DNA of 64,000 nucleotides. Origin: Cordylochernes scorpioides. Lineage: Eukaryota; Arthropoda; Arachnida; Pseudoscorpiones; Chernetidae. A program made the position numbers and the translations under genes. Shown here piece after piece: positions 10,645 through 22,084 of the stretch (its first letter is position 1; each line of letters opens with the position of its first letter). The stretch spans positions 12,441,639 to 12,505,638 of the forward strand of contig CP092880.1 of the NCBI GenBank assembly GCA_030710605.1. Direction: 5' to 3'. The notes under the pieces were generated by a model, which saw only the letters and a list, made by a program, of their open reading frames with translations, did not search any database and was not told where the DNA came from.

Positions 10645-11226
10645 CCCCGCTCCTGGTTAAACGGTGTATTGCCGGACTGAGAATCCTCTCGGTGCTCTTT
10701 ACTGATGATCGCCCCAGAATATTTAAAACAGACGGATGGACATGCGAGATGTGCGGTACAAGAATGGAGCCGGGGCTACATCACCATATACTCTCGTGTA
10801 TGGGGCTGAAAGATGAACGAGAAGTGCTCCTCAGTGAAATAGGCCTTGAGGGACTCTCTTTGGAGCTCCTGTTGAATGAGGTGGTGAGAAACAGAGCTGG
10901 AGCGTTTGCGTTGTTCAAATTTTGGAAGACGGCTGAAGAGAGAAGAGGAAGCTATATACATAATCTAATTGATGTAAATAATTATATGTAAATAATCTTT
11001 GTCAGGATTAGAATGACGAATCCTGTATGAGACTTTGATTCCAGTAAAAGGCTTGTTGATGCTGTTGTATATAGTCACAGTGTAGAAAATACTACACTAT
11101 ACCTACTACATATAGGTTTCTCTCTGTATTCTTAGTTCTCTTCTCTTCAATTACTCTGTAAACTGGCGAATCCTTTATAGGACGAGAGGTCCTCAATAAA
11201 GGCTTTTGTTGTTGTTTGTTGTTGTT
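10645..11226 (+). mobile_element. 5'-truncated LINE with TTG-rich tail and 15 bp TSD
   Basis: 582 bp insertion flanked by the perfect 15 bp repeat gatttttcttttgat at 10630-10644 and 11227-11241. The 3' end reads AATAAAGGCTTTTGTTGTTG and continues in GTT repeats. It is related to, but distinct from, the 2024-2629 family. A shorter relative lies at 55186-55386. Confidence 0.9.
10647..10991 (+). pseudogene. LINE ORF C-terminal fragment
   Basis: The frame is open from the 5' junction, with no ATG needed, through to a stop at 10989-10991. It reads RCIAGLRILSVLFTDDRP, then a zinc-knuckle-like CEMCGTRMEPGLHHHILSC, then LKDERE. The layout matches VRILSSFFRENH, CTFCNSKLKNEITHYIFDC and LKEERR of the 2239-2628 frame, so both are C-terminal parts of related non-LTR polyproteins. 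RT is absent, so the fragment cannot act. Confidence 0.75.
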
Positions 11227-11239
11227 GATTTTTCTTTTG

Positions 11240-11600
11240 ATAGAACGGTGAATATACGGAAAATCTGTCATTTCTCTGCTTAGATATACATCACTGCCGA
11301 TTATATTATTAATTCTAACAATGTGTGAGATGAGAAAGAGGAAAATATCTAAAAATTCTTCGTTCTACCTGAAATAAATAACAATTTTTTTCATTAAGGT
11401 CTTTAAAATCTTAAATAAGTAATGGAATATTAAATTGGAATATATTTTGTTTTCTAAGTTGAAATTTTGTCTTTATAAAGTATGGAAGAGATTAATTGAG
11501 ATAAAGTAAAAATAACATGTCATTTAACTTAATACGTATGGAGATTTGACAAAATTACTTATTATACTCAAGTATTATACAGGATACCTTCGTATAGTTA
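11240..11600. other. Unassigned AT-rich stretch
   Basis: No recognisable feature. Confidence 0.4.
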
Positions 11601-11607
11601 TACTGAC

Positions 11608-11745
11608 AAGAGACATAGTCTGAAACCATGGTCTCAAGGTGAGGCGTTTTGATTTGAACAAGATGGTGTAGCGGCTTTGTCACCGACTATGCTAGGTTTT
11701 TAATGCTGTCAAGAAATGGTGCAAAGTGTTGTTTTTTGTCATTTT
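11608..11745 (+). repeat. Fragment of the 1129-1680 foldback family
   Basis: 'accatggtctc', 'gcggctttgtcaccgac' and the spacing between them match the right arm of the foldback at about 1540-1650. Only one arm is present. Confidence 0.5.
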
Positions 11746-11825
11746 GGCTGATGAGTTAAAACATTTCTTTTGGAATCAACAAAGGTAATTTTTATATATA
11801 AGGCGATGATAACGTGTCGTCTATT

Positions 11826-12637
11826 CATAAGAAATGGAAACATTATAAACATGAATGTTTCTTTTTTCAAACACAAAACAAACTTCTACTGTACTTACTG
11901 CGATGAAAAATATATTGGAAGGGCTTGGCTCATCAATGGTGAACCCTCCCAGCGGTTTCGCCAATTTAATCTACCAGATCGCTTCACTTATAGCTTCCAA
12001 TACTGTATTGGACGATTCTGTTTATTCATGGTAAACGGTTTGCGGATTTCGACAATTTAGAAAGAGGGAATCATATATCGCCGCAACTCTTTTTTATTAA
12101 CGCGATTAAGGAAACTTTCGGGCAAGCCCTTCTTCAGCTAACTATAGTGTACAAACAAGGAGAGATTATATATCGTTTTTAATATAAAATAAAAGAAAAG
12201 AAAAGAAAATTACCACGCCCCTATCGCTCTCGTTTCAATAGCACCGCGTGGCCGATAGGGGCGTGGTAATTTTCTTTTCTTTTATTTTATTTTATATTAA
12301 AAACGATATATAATCTCTCCTTGTTTGTACACTATAGTTAGCTGAAGAAGGGCTTGCCCGAAAGCTTCCTTAATCGCGTTAATAAAAAAGAGTTGCGGCG
12401 ATATATGATTCCCTCTTTCTAGATTCTGTTTATATAGGCTGCAATGACGGGTGGAATCTTAGAATAGTATTCAAGCAAACTATGGACATAAGATTTTATT
12501 AAATTAGCGAAACCGCTGGGATCACTGATGAGCCAAGCCCTTCCAATATTTTTAATCGCAGTAAGGACAGTAGAAGAGTTTGTTTTATGTTTGAAAAAAG
12601 AAACATTCGTGCTTTATAATGTTCCCATTTCTTATGT
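11826..12637. mobile_element. MITE-C, complete copy interrupted by a foldback
   Basis: Long terminal inverted repeats: the left end 'taagaaatggaaacattata' is mirrored at 12610-12637. The similarity runs inward through 'ctactg...cttactgcgatg' to the structured core (11925-11970 and, inverted, 12505-12550). The non-coding element is about 400 bp without the 12026-12421 insertion. A 96-codon frame on the plus strand crosses the left half but has no family support. Confidence 0.75.
12026..12421. mobile_element. Foldback element with 12 bp TSD
   Basis: Arms of about 170 bp (12059-12229 and 12251-12420) are almost perfect inverted copies. The central segment contains the pair ttaccacgcccctatcg and cgataggggcgtggtaa. 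The element is flanked by gattctgtttat at 12014-12025 and 12422-12433. The left end has 33 bp extra (catggtaaacgg onward) that the right end lacks, so it is not a simple TIR element. A TSD of 12 bp is unlike Tc1/mariner (TA) and nearer to target-primed insertion. Each arm carries CTGAAGA, GGGC-TT-GCCC, GAAAG, a hammerhead-like core. Confidence 0.8.
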
Positions 12638-12639
12638 AA

Positions 12640-13480
12640 CTATTTATACTGGACTTTGTGAAAGCTAGAAGAAAGGGAATTAACTTTGGTATTCTGCACA
12701 GAGATTTTCTGAATTCAATCAGAGATTTTATCGGAATCATCACAATGACCATGTTAGCACAATAACCTATCTTAGAGTTTTAACATCGGGAGTGTGCTAG
12801 AAGAATTCTCAAGATAAAATGGAAAGGTAATGTTGAAGTAAACGAAAAATTGCGCTACAAATAATAAAAATAAAAAAACAACCTTTCGCAATGAGTTTCT
12901 TTTATTATGATATACGCGAGCTTTCGGGCTGGAGCCGCCCTTCTACAGGCAAAAATGAACTATATGATTTTTGAGAGACAGTTATATACATTTAATTTGT
13001 TACAAATTTATTGAAATTTATTGAAAGGTAAGGTAACGCACAAATGTATTTGGAGAATATTCGATAGAGAATATAGCCATTATTTAAAAAAATAAGAATC
13101 ATCACAATGACCATGTTAGCAAAATAACCTATCTTAGAGTTTCAACATTGGGAGTGTGCTAGAATAATTCTCAAGATCAAATGAAAAGGTAAGGTAACGC
13201 ACCAAGATATTTGGAGAATATTTGATATAGAATATAGCCATTATTCGAAAAAATCAAAAGGAAGTTTTTACTATATACGAGTATATTATGATCGATGGAT
13301 TAGAAAAACAACAATACCCCATATCAAATCATATTTTGTCAGAACTCTTTGTAATTTTCAACATTCGAAGAACTCTTAGTTCCGAAAACTCGTGATACGT
13401 CTCCAAATAAAGGAAACATTCACTTTTTTTTTTCTTAATAAAAATATATGGTTTTATATAGAGTCGAATACACACTTTAA
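12640..13480. repeat. Diverged duplication with an inserted segment
   Basis: 12733-12830 ('atcatcacaatgaccatgtt') is repeated at 13097-13190, and 'aaggtaaggtaacgcac' with the following 60 bp occurs at about 13025 and 13187. Between the first copies, about 12838-13018 looks inserted; it contains, on the minus strand, a CTGTAGA-GGGC-GCCC-GAAAGC motif like the foldback arms at 12059-12420. No coding sequence. Confidence 0.5.
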
Positions 13481-13482
13481 TG

Positions 13483-14465
13483 GTAAATTTTTCACAAACA
13501 TAGATATTCCTGATCTTTTCTGGAGATAGTCGTTCATTGGAGGTTGAATTTTATCCTTAGTAGTCATTTGTATTTATATTTTACAATTGTGGTCGCTCAT
13601 GAGAGTTTTCATTATGTTAATCATCTTTTTATTAAACTGATTCTATGCATTATGGATTGACGTGAGATTTAGAACCACAAAGGTAGCCAAGTTCGACATG
13701 AATGAAGAAGAAAGAGCTGAAGAGAAAGTAATGAATGGATGAGTCAGTGAAGAACAAACAAGGAGAATCATTTTTCTCCCAATAGCAATTTTCATCAAAA
13801 GTATAGAGGCAAGAGAGTCTTAATAAAACATATGGTTTAAATACAGTAGAACACACTTTTAATGGTAAATCTTTCACAAACATAGATTCTCCTGATGAGT
13901 CAGTGAAGAGCAAACAAGGAGAATCATTTTTCTCCCAATAGCAATTTTCATCAAAATTAGCCAAGACAGTCTTAATAAAACATATAGTTTAAATACAGTA
14001 GAACACACTTTTAATGGTAAATCTTTCACAAACATAGATTCTTCTAATGAGTCTAGTGAAGAGCAAACAAGGAGAATCATTTTTCTCCCAATAGCAATTT
14101 TCATCAAAATTAGCCAAGGCAGTCTTAATAAAACATATAGTTTAAATACAGTAGAACAGACTCCTGATCTTTTCTGGAGATAGTCGTTCATTGGAGGTTG
14201 GGTTTTATCAATCTATCCATCAATTTATTATTTTACAAAGGGGGTCACTAACAAGAGTCTTCACTATGTTAACGATCCTTTTAAATTCGACTGATTCTAT
14301 GCATTATCGGATTGACATGAGATACAGAACCACAAAGGTATTCAAGTCCGACGTGAATGAAGAAGAAAGAGCTGAAGAGAAAGTAATGAATGGATGAGTC
14401 AGTGAAGAGCAAACAAGGGGAATCATTTTTCTCCCAATAGCAATTTTCATCAAAATTAGCCAAGA
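13483..14465. repeat. Tandem and block duplication, about 149 bp and 650 bp periods
   Basis: The word 'ggtaaatctttcacaaacat' recurs at about 13864 and 14013, with a variant at 13483. The block 'ttttctggagatagtcgttc' to 'gaatggatgagtcagtgaag' occurs at 13515-13755 and again at 14165-14410. Short open frames here repeat the same words (ENCYWEKNDSPCL) on the minus strand and follow from the duplication. No protein family recognised. Confidence 0.75.
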
Positions 14466-14756
14466 CAGGTGGGTATAATTACCTACCAAAGTATACAATA
14501 CACCCTGTGATTTCCCATTGGCCCATCCCTCTTCCACTTCCGCACCATCGACAAAATTCTCTTTTTTTATGGTTCATCCTGATTGGTCATTGATCAAGGA
14601 TAACCTGAACGTTCTGGCGAATCGGTGAGTGAGATAGTTCCACTGGTAGTGTGTGGTCGAACTTTATCTAGCTGGGATTGTTCTTTGTGGCTCTTGTGTA
14701 TCATAGTCATATGAGATTATATTAATTGTTTTATATAGTTTGATAAAATTATATAT

Positions 14757-14963
14757 TTATAATTGAATTAAATAAATATAAAAATATTTGCTGAGTTTCT
14801 TTATTCATAAATTGTTAGGCAAGCTTTCACTCGGTCGAACTTCATCAGGCCACTGGCTAAGCAAAGGCTCCTTTCCGAAGTACGACCGCGTGAAAGCTTA
14901 CCTCCCAATTTCTGAATAAAGAAACTCCGCAAATATTTTTATATTTATTTAATTCAATTATAA
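14757..14963. mobile_element. Foldback with hammerhead-like core
   Basis: Arms 14757-14834 and 14889-14963 are inverted copies ('aattgaattaaataaatata' and its complement at 14940-14960). On the minus strand the loop side contains GGC-CTGATGA (14848-14842), a short wobble-rich stem II, then GAAAGCTT-GCC (14828-14818). The core bases of a hammerhead are present but stem I has three pairs and stem III is the self-complementary AGCT. Confidence 0.6.
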
Positions 14964-14989
14964 TATATTATTTGCATCAATATTTATAA

Positions 14990-15155
14990 TTTTATGTTGA
15001 TATTTGTTCTATTTTTCATCTAACTAAATTGCATACTAATTCTTGTACATATTTCAAATGATATTTATTTCTTTTCTTTCTATGTTTAGTTTACATTTAA
15101 AGTACAAGTGTCCCTAGTTGGATATAGCGCTCTAAGTCTAAATAAAAATAAAAAA
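14990..15155 (+). mobile_element. R1-like LINE 3' end
   Basis: Ends 'agtgtccctagttggatata', then AAATAAAAATAAAAAAG. The same design (tandem C/T words, 'ggatat.gcg', AATAAA-rich tail) ends the full R1-like element at 34430-34479 and the fragments at 53930-53995 and 55397-55460. Confidence 0.5.
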
Positions 15156-15159
15156 GCTT

Positions 15160-15738
15160 ATAAATTATCGGTAATTTAACGCTATGTAAACTAATTTTGT
15201 TTAAATATATTCCTCAGATATTCTTGGAATGTGAAAATTCATTTGTTGAAAGGTTTAGCTTATTAATGAGTCAGCCTTCAGAATGGAGAGAGTCGTCAAT
15301 TTAATCCCCAGATTGATAAACCATTGTATTAGGCTGATTGTCATCTACGGTTGCCAATAATAAGATTATTTTTCAAAACTATGGAAATAATCTTGTAGTA
15401 CTTAGAACTATTAACAAAGTTTACCTCTTCTCGAGTTATCAATACAACTACACACTCTGTTGATTCCTGGGTAATAGTTGTAGTTCATCAAAATATTTAG
15501 TTTTAGTCTTTCTTTATGTTCAAGTAGTTAATACGCATTCGTATACAAGAAAACAATCCTAGCTATAATTCAGTCAATAATTTTTCATTGTAATTAAGTA
15601 GAATAACGATTTTTCGTTAGAAAGTTAGTTTGTTTAATATAAAATGAAAACAATTATGACTTTTTGTGTGTGAAATTCTAACAATCGATGTCTTGACAAT
15701 GGTTTAAGTATCTTATATTTCGGATCGTCAGTAAGTAC
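15160..15738. other. Unassigned, with MITE-C remnant
   Basis: 15240-15350 retains decayed MITE-C words (cttattaatgagtcagcc, tttaatcccc). Nothing else recognised. Confidence 0.35.
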
Positions 15739-15740
15739 AA

Positions 15741-15810
15741 CACAAACAACAACAACAACAACAAAAAGGCTTTTATTAGGGCCCATTGCCCTGTATGGAT
15801 TCGCCATACA
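15741..15810 (-). mobile_element. Very short LINE 3' end with (TTG)n tail
   Basis: On the minus strand, 'gaatccatacagggcaatgg', then aataaaagcctttttgttg and TTG repeats. It matches the last 60 bp of the TTG-tailed LINE group. The flanks are CAA-rich, so a TSD cannot be marked. Confidence 0.55.
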
Positions 15811-15819
15811 ACAACAAAA

Positions 15820-18720
15820 TAATACAGTAATTTTTTTCTCCCTTTCCCCATGTGCACGTGAGCCTTTGTTTGAAAAGGGATTTATTTACACATCTGTTCG
15901 AAAACTTTCCTCACTACCTCTTTTGTGTATGAATCTATTTACAATTGATCTGTAGACATTATAGAGTTCAATTGCTATATTTTTCTTTTCTGAAATATTT
16001 CTCAGCGTCTTTAGTGGGTTGCTAAATCTCCAGAAGGTGTTTTTAAGAGTTTTTTTCTGGTTATTAGTATTGTGGTTCACCTCTCGCTTTTATAAAACCA
16101 AAATCTTGCATTGAAGCCCACTCATAACCAAAAAAAGACTTAGATCCTTTTTATTAAGATGGTATATCGGTTAAATGATTAGCTTTGGAACATTTTCATA
16201 TTTTTAAGAATTCTGCACAAAGATCACTAAAAATATTTTGGTTTCTTTCATTTTTAAGTCAGAATTTTTCTCTTTTGCAAGAAAAGAGAAGGCTTCATCG
16301 ACTGTTCATAATTGAACATAGTTTGTGTTTTACACTTTTATTATCTCCATATTACTGTGTGTTTATCACATTACCACAGATATTAATCTGTGTTTGAAAC
16401 TTGAAAAATTATTTTATCACAGAAAAAATATCTTACGTGTCTGAATGAATATCCTCGTAAAGAAAAGAATACAGTTGTATGTATGAACATATCATTCACA
16501 ATTTTTTATATCAAAATTGTTGGAAAGAAGTAAAAATAATTTTATGTATGGATTGCTCTATTTTCAAGCTAAATATATAAATAATTAAAAAATCCTTAGC
16601 TTCCCATAAATAAATAAATGGAGTCTAGAGAATATTCCAATTATTTCATCCGTTAATGAAGATGTTAGATTCTAATCAGAATTATCTATGATAGAACCTA
16701 TAGGGGGAGTATTATCTTAATGCCATCTCTATGAGATAACCACAGAGTCATTTATTCCTAACCCCCCCTTACTAAAAAAACAATCTGGCAACATTGTTCA
16801 TTTAACCAATCAAATTGTTCTCCCAATCACATCTCCATAATCGAAAATTTATAGATGATCATATTTCTTTGGCTTCATTGCACAATAATAGTTCTAAATT
16901 ACGTTTATATGTCATTGTAAATGTATTTATTAAGCTTTGTGTTAATTTGTGATTTATATTGTAATTGGTGTAGGGGTTATTACAAATTATTGTAGAATTT
17001 ATTGTACTTTGTAATAATTGAGTATATTATACAGAAGCTTCTCTTCTTATGACTTGATAATGTGTATAAATTAATCGTTTGGTATCATAGAAAAGTAAGA
17101 AATATATATTTTTATTTTTGAAACTGATATTTTAGCTTGAAATATATTGTCACTGAATAATTATTTTAAATACTCTGTTGTCAAGTTTATCATCATAAAT
17201 ATTAGCCTAGTCAATACCCTTACCATGCTTTTAGATTATCACTTGTAAAATTAATTGACACATTTTGCATTCTATAGATATAATTAATAAATTATTTTTA
17301 ATTAAACTTTTGGAATACTTGTTCTCTACCGTGACAATTTATTACAGCTAAAATAATAAAAACAATTAGTATATTTTATATAATATTGAAATAAATTAAG
17401 ATATATATTCAATCCAAACAAATTGCGTTTATTCATCGACACTTAATTTTAAAATGACATTTTGAATATTTTATATCATTTTTATTTTTCTGCGACTATA
17501 TTTATGATCCTCTTTATCATATGTAATTTTTAAATAAAAATTGATTTTTATTTTTGATATATAGGCACTAAATTAAGAAAATATGTTATATATCTATATT
17601 AATTTATTTTACCAACTATATATAAACGTTAAAACTTTTTAAAATAAATGTATATAGCTCTCCGAATTTTGAATTTCTCTTTTCAAAAGCCGTTATAATT
17701 GTGTTGTCAGTTAAACGTTTCTTAATCATTTTTTATAATTTTTGAAAATATATTAAATATTACAATAATGCAATATATTTTAACGTTCTCTGGTATTTTG
17801 TGGAATTGTTATTCTAATTTATTAAAGCGTTAATGGTAACCTTTTCTGTATTCATATCCGAGGTGTGTATTTCCCGATTTGAACTTATTGATCCATCTTT
17901 CAGCTTAACTTTTGCTTATTTTTTTAGGCCAAAAATTTGTTGAGATCACGAAATGACTGTGCTTCACTCAAGCTTTTTCGAGTTATAGAGCATAATATAT
18001 GGCAAATGCGGATATGATTTTTGGCACGTATTTTTAATATATGAAAATCAATAATTATTTTTTAATTTGAAAATTAGCCAAACGATCATTTTTGAAGGAA
18101 AGGGTCGTGGTAAATATTCACAATAATTTTACATCTAACCAATATAATTGAAACAAAAGCCATATGTTGAATATAAAATCTTCTTGGGAAATATATATGA
18201 AAATCGTTAGTCAGTGGATGAAATAACTGCAGATTTTTAAATGATTCTCTTCTATAAATACTATTCATCATTAAAAAGGCATTTTATTCTCCCATAAAGG
18301 TTTCGGCTTAGAAAATCAGCATATTTATTCAAAACCTCACAAATCAAGCATAGGTATAAACGTAGAAAAAATAAAGTAATTACCAAATCAGCAAATTAGC
18401 ATTTCCCCAGATAGAGGGGTAGACTGATATCGTAGGAGTTCATTTAAAGTCGCTCAAAGAAGGGGCCGATTCCAAGAAGAGCTACTGGTTAAAATGCTGA
18501 TTTGAATATCGGCCTGAGGATTTCACACCTGAAAGAGCTCATCTCCAAACCGACGCGCCGTCAAAGGCGCTAATTTGCATATACTTCCCTCGAGACCAAG
18601 CCGCTATAATTACAACTACCCCCTTGATGCTCTTACATCGGCACTACGGGGAAGGGTTGTGGGGACTTTCTTGGATACTGTAGATAGGATTTATCTCGTT
18701 GCTCTCTTTATATCGAATTG
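15820..18720. other. Long AT-rich stretch without recognised genes
   Basis: About 2.9 kb with only short chance frames. 18380-18600 is somewhat less AT-rich but shows no known family. Confidence 0.45.
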
Positions 18721-18726
18721 TCGTTT

Positions 18727-19310
18727 TAAAACGATGGATACTTCAATTATGGAACATTCACTTTTATACAACATAGTATATAATGGTGTTTGTGGAACAA
18801 CGTTGAAAGGTTATGGTATTAGACGAATTGGATTCTTCTCAATACTATTTTATACCTTATTTTGAAACGAATACTTCAGTGATAGAAGAGTCACTTTTAT
18901 ATAACATAGTACATAATGGTGTTTGTGATACAACGTTGAAGGGTTATGGTATTAGGTCACTTGGATTCTTCTCAATGCTATGTTATACGCCAGCTTAAAA
19001 CGGATACCTCAGTGAAGAGTCACTTTTATACAACATAGTACATAATGGTGTTTGTGGAACAACGTTGAAGGGTTATGGTATTAGGTCACTTGGATTCTTC
19101 TCAATACTATCTTATACGTCAGTTTAAAACGGATACCTCAGTGATAGAAGAGTCACTTTTATACAACATAGTACATAATGGTGTTTGTGATACAACGTTG
19201 AAAGGTTATGGCATTAGGTCACTTGAATTCTTCTCAATACTATCTTATACGCCAGCTTAAAACGGATACCTGAGTGAAGAGTCACGCTTATACAACATAA
19301 GTACATAGCT
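18727..19310. repeat. Tandem array, alternating 133 and 129 bp units
   Basis: The word 'acatagtacataatggtgtt' recurs at about 18771, 18904, 19033, 19166 and 19295. Spacings alternate 133 and 129 bp because every other unit has an extra 4 bp ('gatagaagagtc' against 'gaagagtc'). The true repeat is therefore a 262 bp dimer. The repeated peptide frames (EESLLYNIVHNGVCDTTLKG) are by-products; no family recognised. Confidence 0.85.
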
Positions 19311-19319
19311 ATTATGGTG

Positions 19320-20460
19320 AAAAGACAAAAGGCTCCCAGAGATAAGTTTATTTTTAAATATTGAATTCAAATCTCATTTTTAGTGAGATTTCAGGTATGA
19401 AAGCTAACGTTTTGAATTTATAATTAAAAAAATTAATTTTTCCCTATAGACCTGATGTTTCACCTTACTATTGATACAATGGAGTATTTCATTGTGAATA
19501 GTATATGTATATATAATTTATGTATTTAAATAGAACATGTATATAACAATTGATCTTCTTATACGTTTTCTATTTTTCTATTGTGGAAGGACAGTAATGT
19601 TTGAAAGCTCGACAAAATAATTAAAAACTTTGAAAGAAACCTGATGTATATAGTTGTTTATTTGTTTTGCCTATTTTTCATTTATAAATTAATCTCATAA
19701 TTTAGTCTATGAGAATAAAAATATTGGACCAGTGAGGAAAACAAAACAAAAAATATAGTTGGCTTAATGTTATTGAGTTATGATATATAATTGTTTGTGA
19801 TGATATATAATTAAATGTGATGTTAATGTAATTTTGATCTTAATTGAATAAAATATATAAATTTTAAATTGTGTTTTAAGTTTTAATAACAAGCACAAAA
19901 CAAAAACTTTCGCCTTATGATTTCGCGCTTTTTATAAATAGTATATAGTTTTATATTTATGAAACAACATGGAAAGTTTGTGGCATTATATCATTGTAGT
20001 AAATATAATACATAGTGCCTTCTGTAGTTCGAGGACTGAATTATTCGTCGCGTTATTGCTTTGTATCCTGTATAGAGCATTCTTTCAATTCTAAAATTAG
20101 TAAACTGAAGATGAACAAATATTGAGAAGATCTGGCTTATCAATAGAGTGAATATTTTCAGCGATTTTGCCAATTTTTTGTTGGCAAGAAATAATTTTGT
20201 AGTTCTTTAAAAACTTAGAATTTTTGTAAATTGTCATTTTTGACTCTTCTGACTCAAAAGGTTGCTTACCCCCGCCCTAGACTATATTGGAAAACTTCTA
20301 ACGCTCATTATCACTATTATTTAAGAGTTTATTCTTTTTAATACGATATATTCTCCAGTACAAGCTTTCATACTCCAGGAAAATGTGTAGAATATAGCAA
20401 TCAATCCGTATTTACGTCTGTTTCGATGTATCATGACAAACATTCAGGAAGGTGTTTGAT
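19320..20460. other. Unassigned AT-rich stretch
   Basis: 20110-20180 has a decayed MITE-C core. The remainder shows nothing recognisable. Confidence 0.4.
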
Positions 20461-20464
20461 TTGA

Positions 20465-20750
20465 GGTATGATAATTTCACTCAGAGATATCTTGACCAAC
20501 TTCTAATACACTATCACTCTTACCTTAGAGCTAAGGTATTTAATTCCACATATTCTCCCGTACAAGCTTTCATACTCCAGGAATACCTGTAAAAGAACGA
20601 CATAGTGTTAAAAGCTTGTTCTCTAATATGTTGGATTAAAAAATATTAATTTAAACTATATCGCGGTATCTATATAAAGGAAATGACAACATTATAAAGC
20701 CTGAATTTTACTTTTATACATTAAAGAAACTTCTACTGTCCTTACTGCGA
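20465..20750. repeat. Direct repeat, copy 1 of 2 (partner 22605-22890)
   Basis: About 285 bp ('tatgataatttcactcagag' to 'cattaaagaaacttctactg') is nearly identical to 22605-22890, 2.1 kb away. Its right end merges into the terminal repeat of MITE-C in both copies. Confidence 0.75.
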
Positions 20751-20845
20751 TGGAAATATTGGGAGGGTTTGACTCTTCAGTGGTGAACCCTCCCAGTAGT
20801 TTTGCCAATTTAATCTACCAGACCTTTCTCTTAGAGCTCTAATAC

Positions 20846-21216
20846 ACACACACACACACAAAAGCCTTTATTAAGACATACAGGTCTTACAGAGGATTCT
20901 CCTTGGGGTTACAAGACGGAGAAACCTATGAAAGTGGGAAATAAAAAATGGAGAAAGATTATATACATATGGTAAATATATACAGATTATAAGAAAGAAT
21001 AAAAAAATAAGAAGAATAAAAAAAAAAAAAAATGGAAATATGGATGGGAGAAGTGGAGAGCGAAAAGAGGAAAGAAAACAAGTATTTACATATGGAACAA
21101 GTCAATTTAAGCTCTTCTGCTCACACAGCACAGGTGGGCCATGTCTTTTTCAAGAAATGTTCAAGAGAATTTCCAGGAAAATCCGAGTGTTCAGGGTTGT
21201 AAGGTAAACACCGTTT
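20846..21216 (-). mobile_element. 5'-truncated LINE with (TG)n tail
   Basis: On the minus strand it ends AATAAAGGCTTTTGTGTGTG. It is flanked by ttagagctctaatac (20831-20845) and ttagagctatgatac (21217-21231), a 15 bp duplication with two differences. A shorter relative with a perfect TSD is at 43016-43193. Mostly 3' UTR; no clear ORF end could be assigned. Confidence 0.75.
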
Positions 21217-21432
21217 TTAGAGCTATGATACTGTATTGGACGATTATACTTATATAGGTTGCACTGAAGAGTGGGATCTTTGAAATAATATTCAAGTAAA
21301 TTATGAATATTAGCTTTTAGTACATTAGAATCATACAATACAGTATTAGAGCTCTGAAAAGCTGTCTAGTAGATTAAATTGGTGAAATCGCTGGGAAGGT
21401 TCACCGCTGATGTACTAAGTTCTCCCAATATT

Positions 21433-21783
21433 AAAACAACAACAAAAAGCCTTTATTTAGGGTCACTGACCCTATACAGGATTCACCAGAGGTATGCATA
21501 AGAACAAAGCAGTGAGACAAAGGAAATAACGATATATACAGAAGAAAAAGAAAAAAAAGAAGAAAGAGAAAGAGGGAAGCAAGAAAAACAACACAAAAAG
21601 AGTAGCAGTAAGAAAGTGAGGAGTGAGTGTCACTTGGCCTTCTTCTGAGATATGGACTTGTGGAAACCATAAAACGCCGTAGCAATATACTTATTCTGGG
21701 TCATATTGTCAATTATTGATGGAAGTGAAGCACAGAGTTGCCCAGTTTTGAGCATAAGGGTTCTTCTTTCTTCTTTCAGAGCA
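21433..21783 (-). mobile_element. 5'-truncated LINE with TTG tail and 17 bp TSD
   Basis: Same family as 2024-2629 and 47164-47672. It is flanked by the perfect 17 bp repeat taagttctcccaatatt at 21416-21432 and 21784-21800, both within MITE-C. It includes the last 45 or so codons of the ORF (LKEERRTLMLKTGQLC onward, minus strand) and the whole 3' UTR. Confidence 0.92.
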
Positions 21784-22084
21784 TAAGTTCTCCCAATATT
21801 TTTTATCGCAGTAAGGACAGTAGAAGTTTGTTTTATATTTAAAATAAATATTTGTACTTTGTTTTCTTCAAAAATATTATTCACCCTAAAGTGATAACGA
21901 TCGTTTCTTTATCTTTTGGTTTCATTTCTTGATATTATTTCAATTTAAAAAAAAACTGAATTCACACCTAAAGATAAAGAATTTTAATTTTGTACTCCAG
22001 CTTATTATAAATTCAATTGCAATCTATCGATAAAATGTTTAAGCATTATGTTTGTATATGTGTTTATTATGGTATATTATCTAT

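Larger units (their letters stand above)
20655..21850. mobile_element. MITE-C copy interrupted by two LINE insertions
   Basis: The left TIR and core lie at 20700-20830 and the right core at 21360-21432, continuing at 21801-21850. The two LINEs (20846-21216 and 21433-21783) account for the gap, and each is bounded by repeated MITE-C sequence. Confidence 0.75.

Noticed and set aside
11770-12060. 96-codon frame with YCTYCDEK resembling a zinc finger
   Set aside because: The words are part of the MITE-C terminal repeat; other copies have stops and frameshifts, and only one C-x2-C is present.
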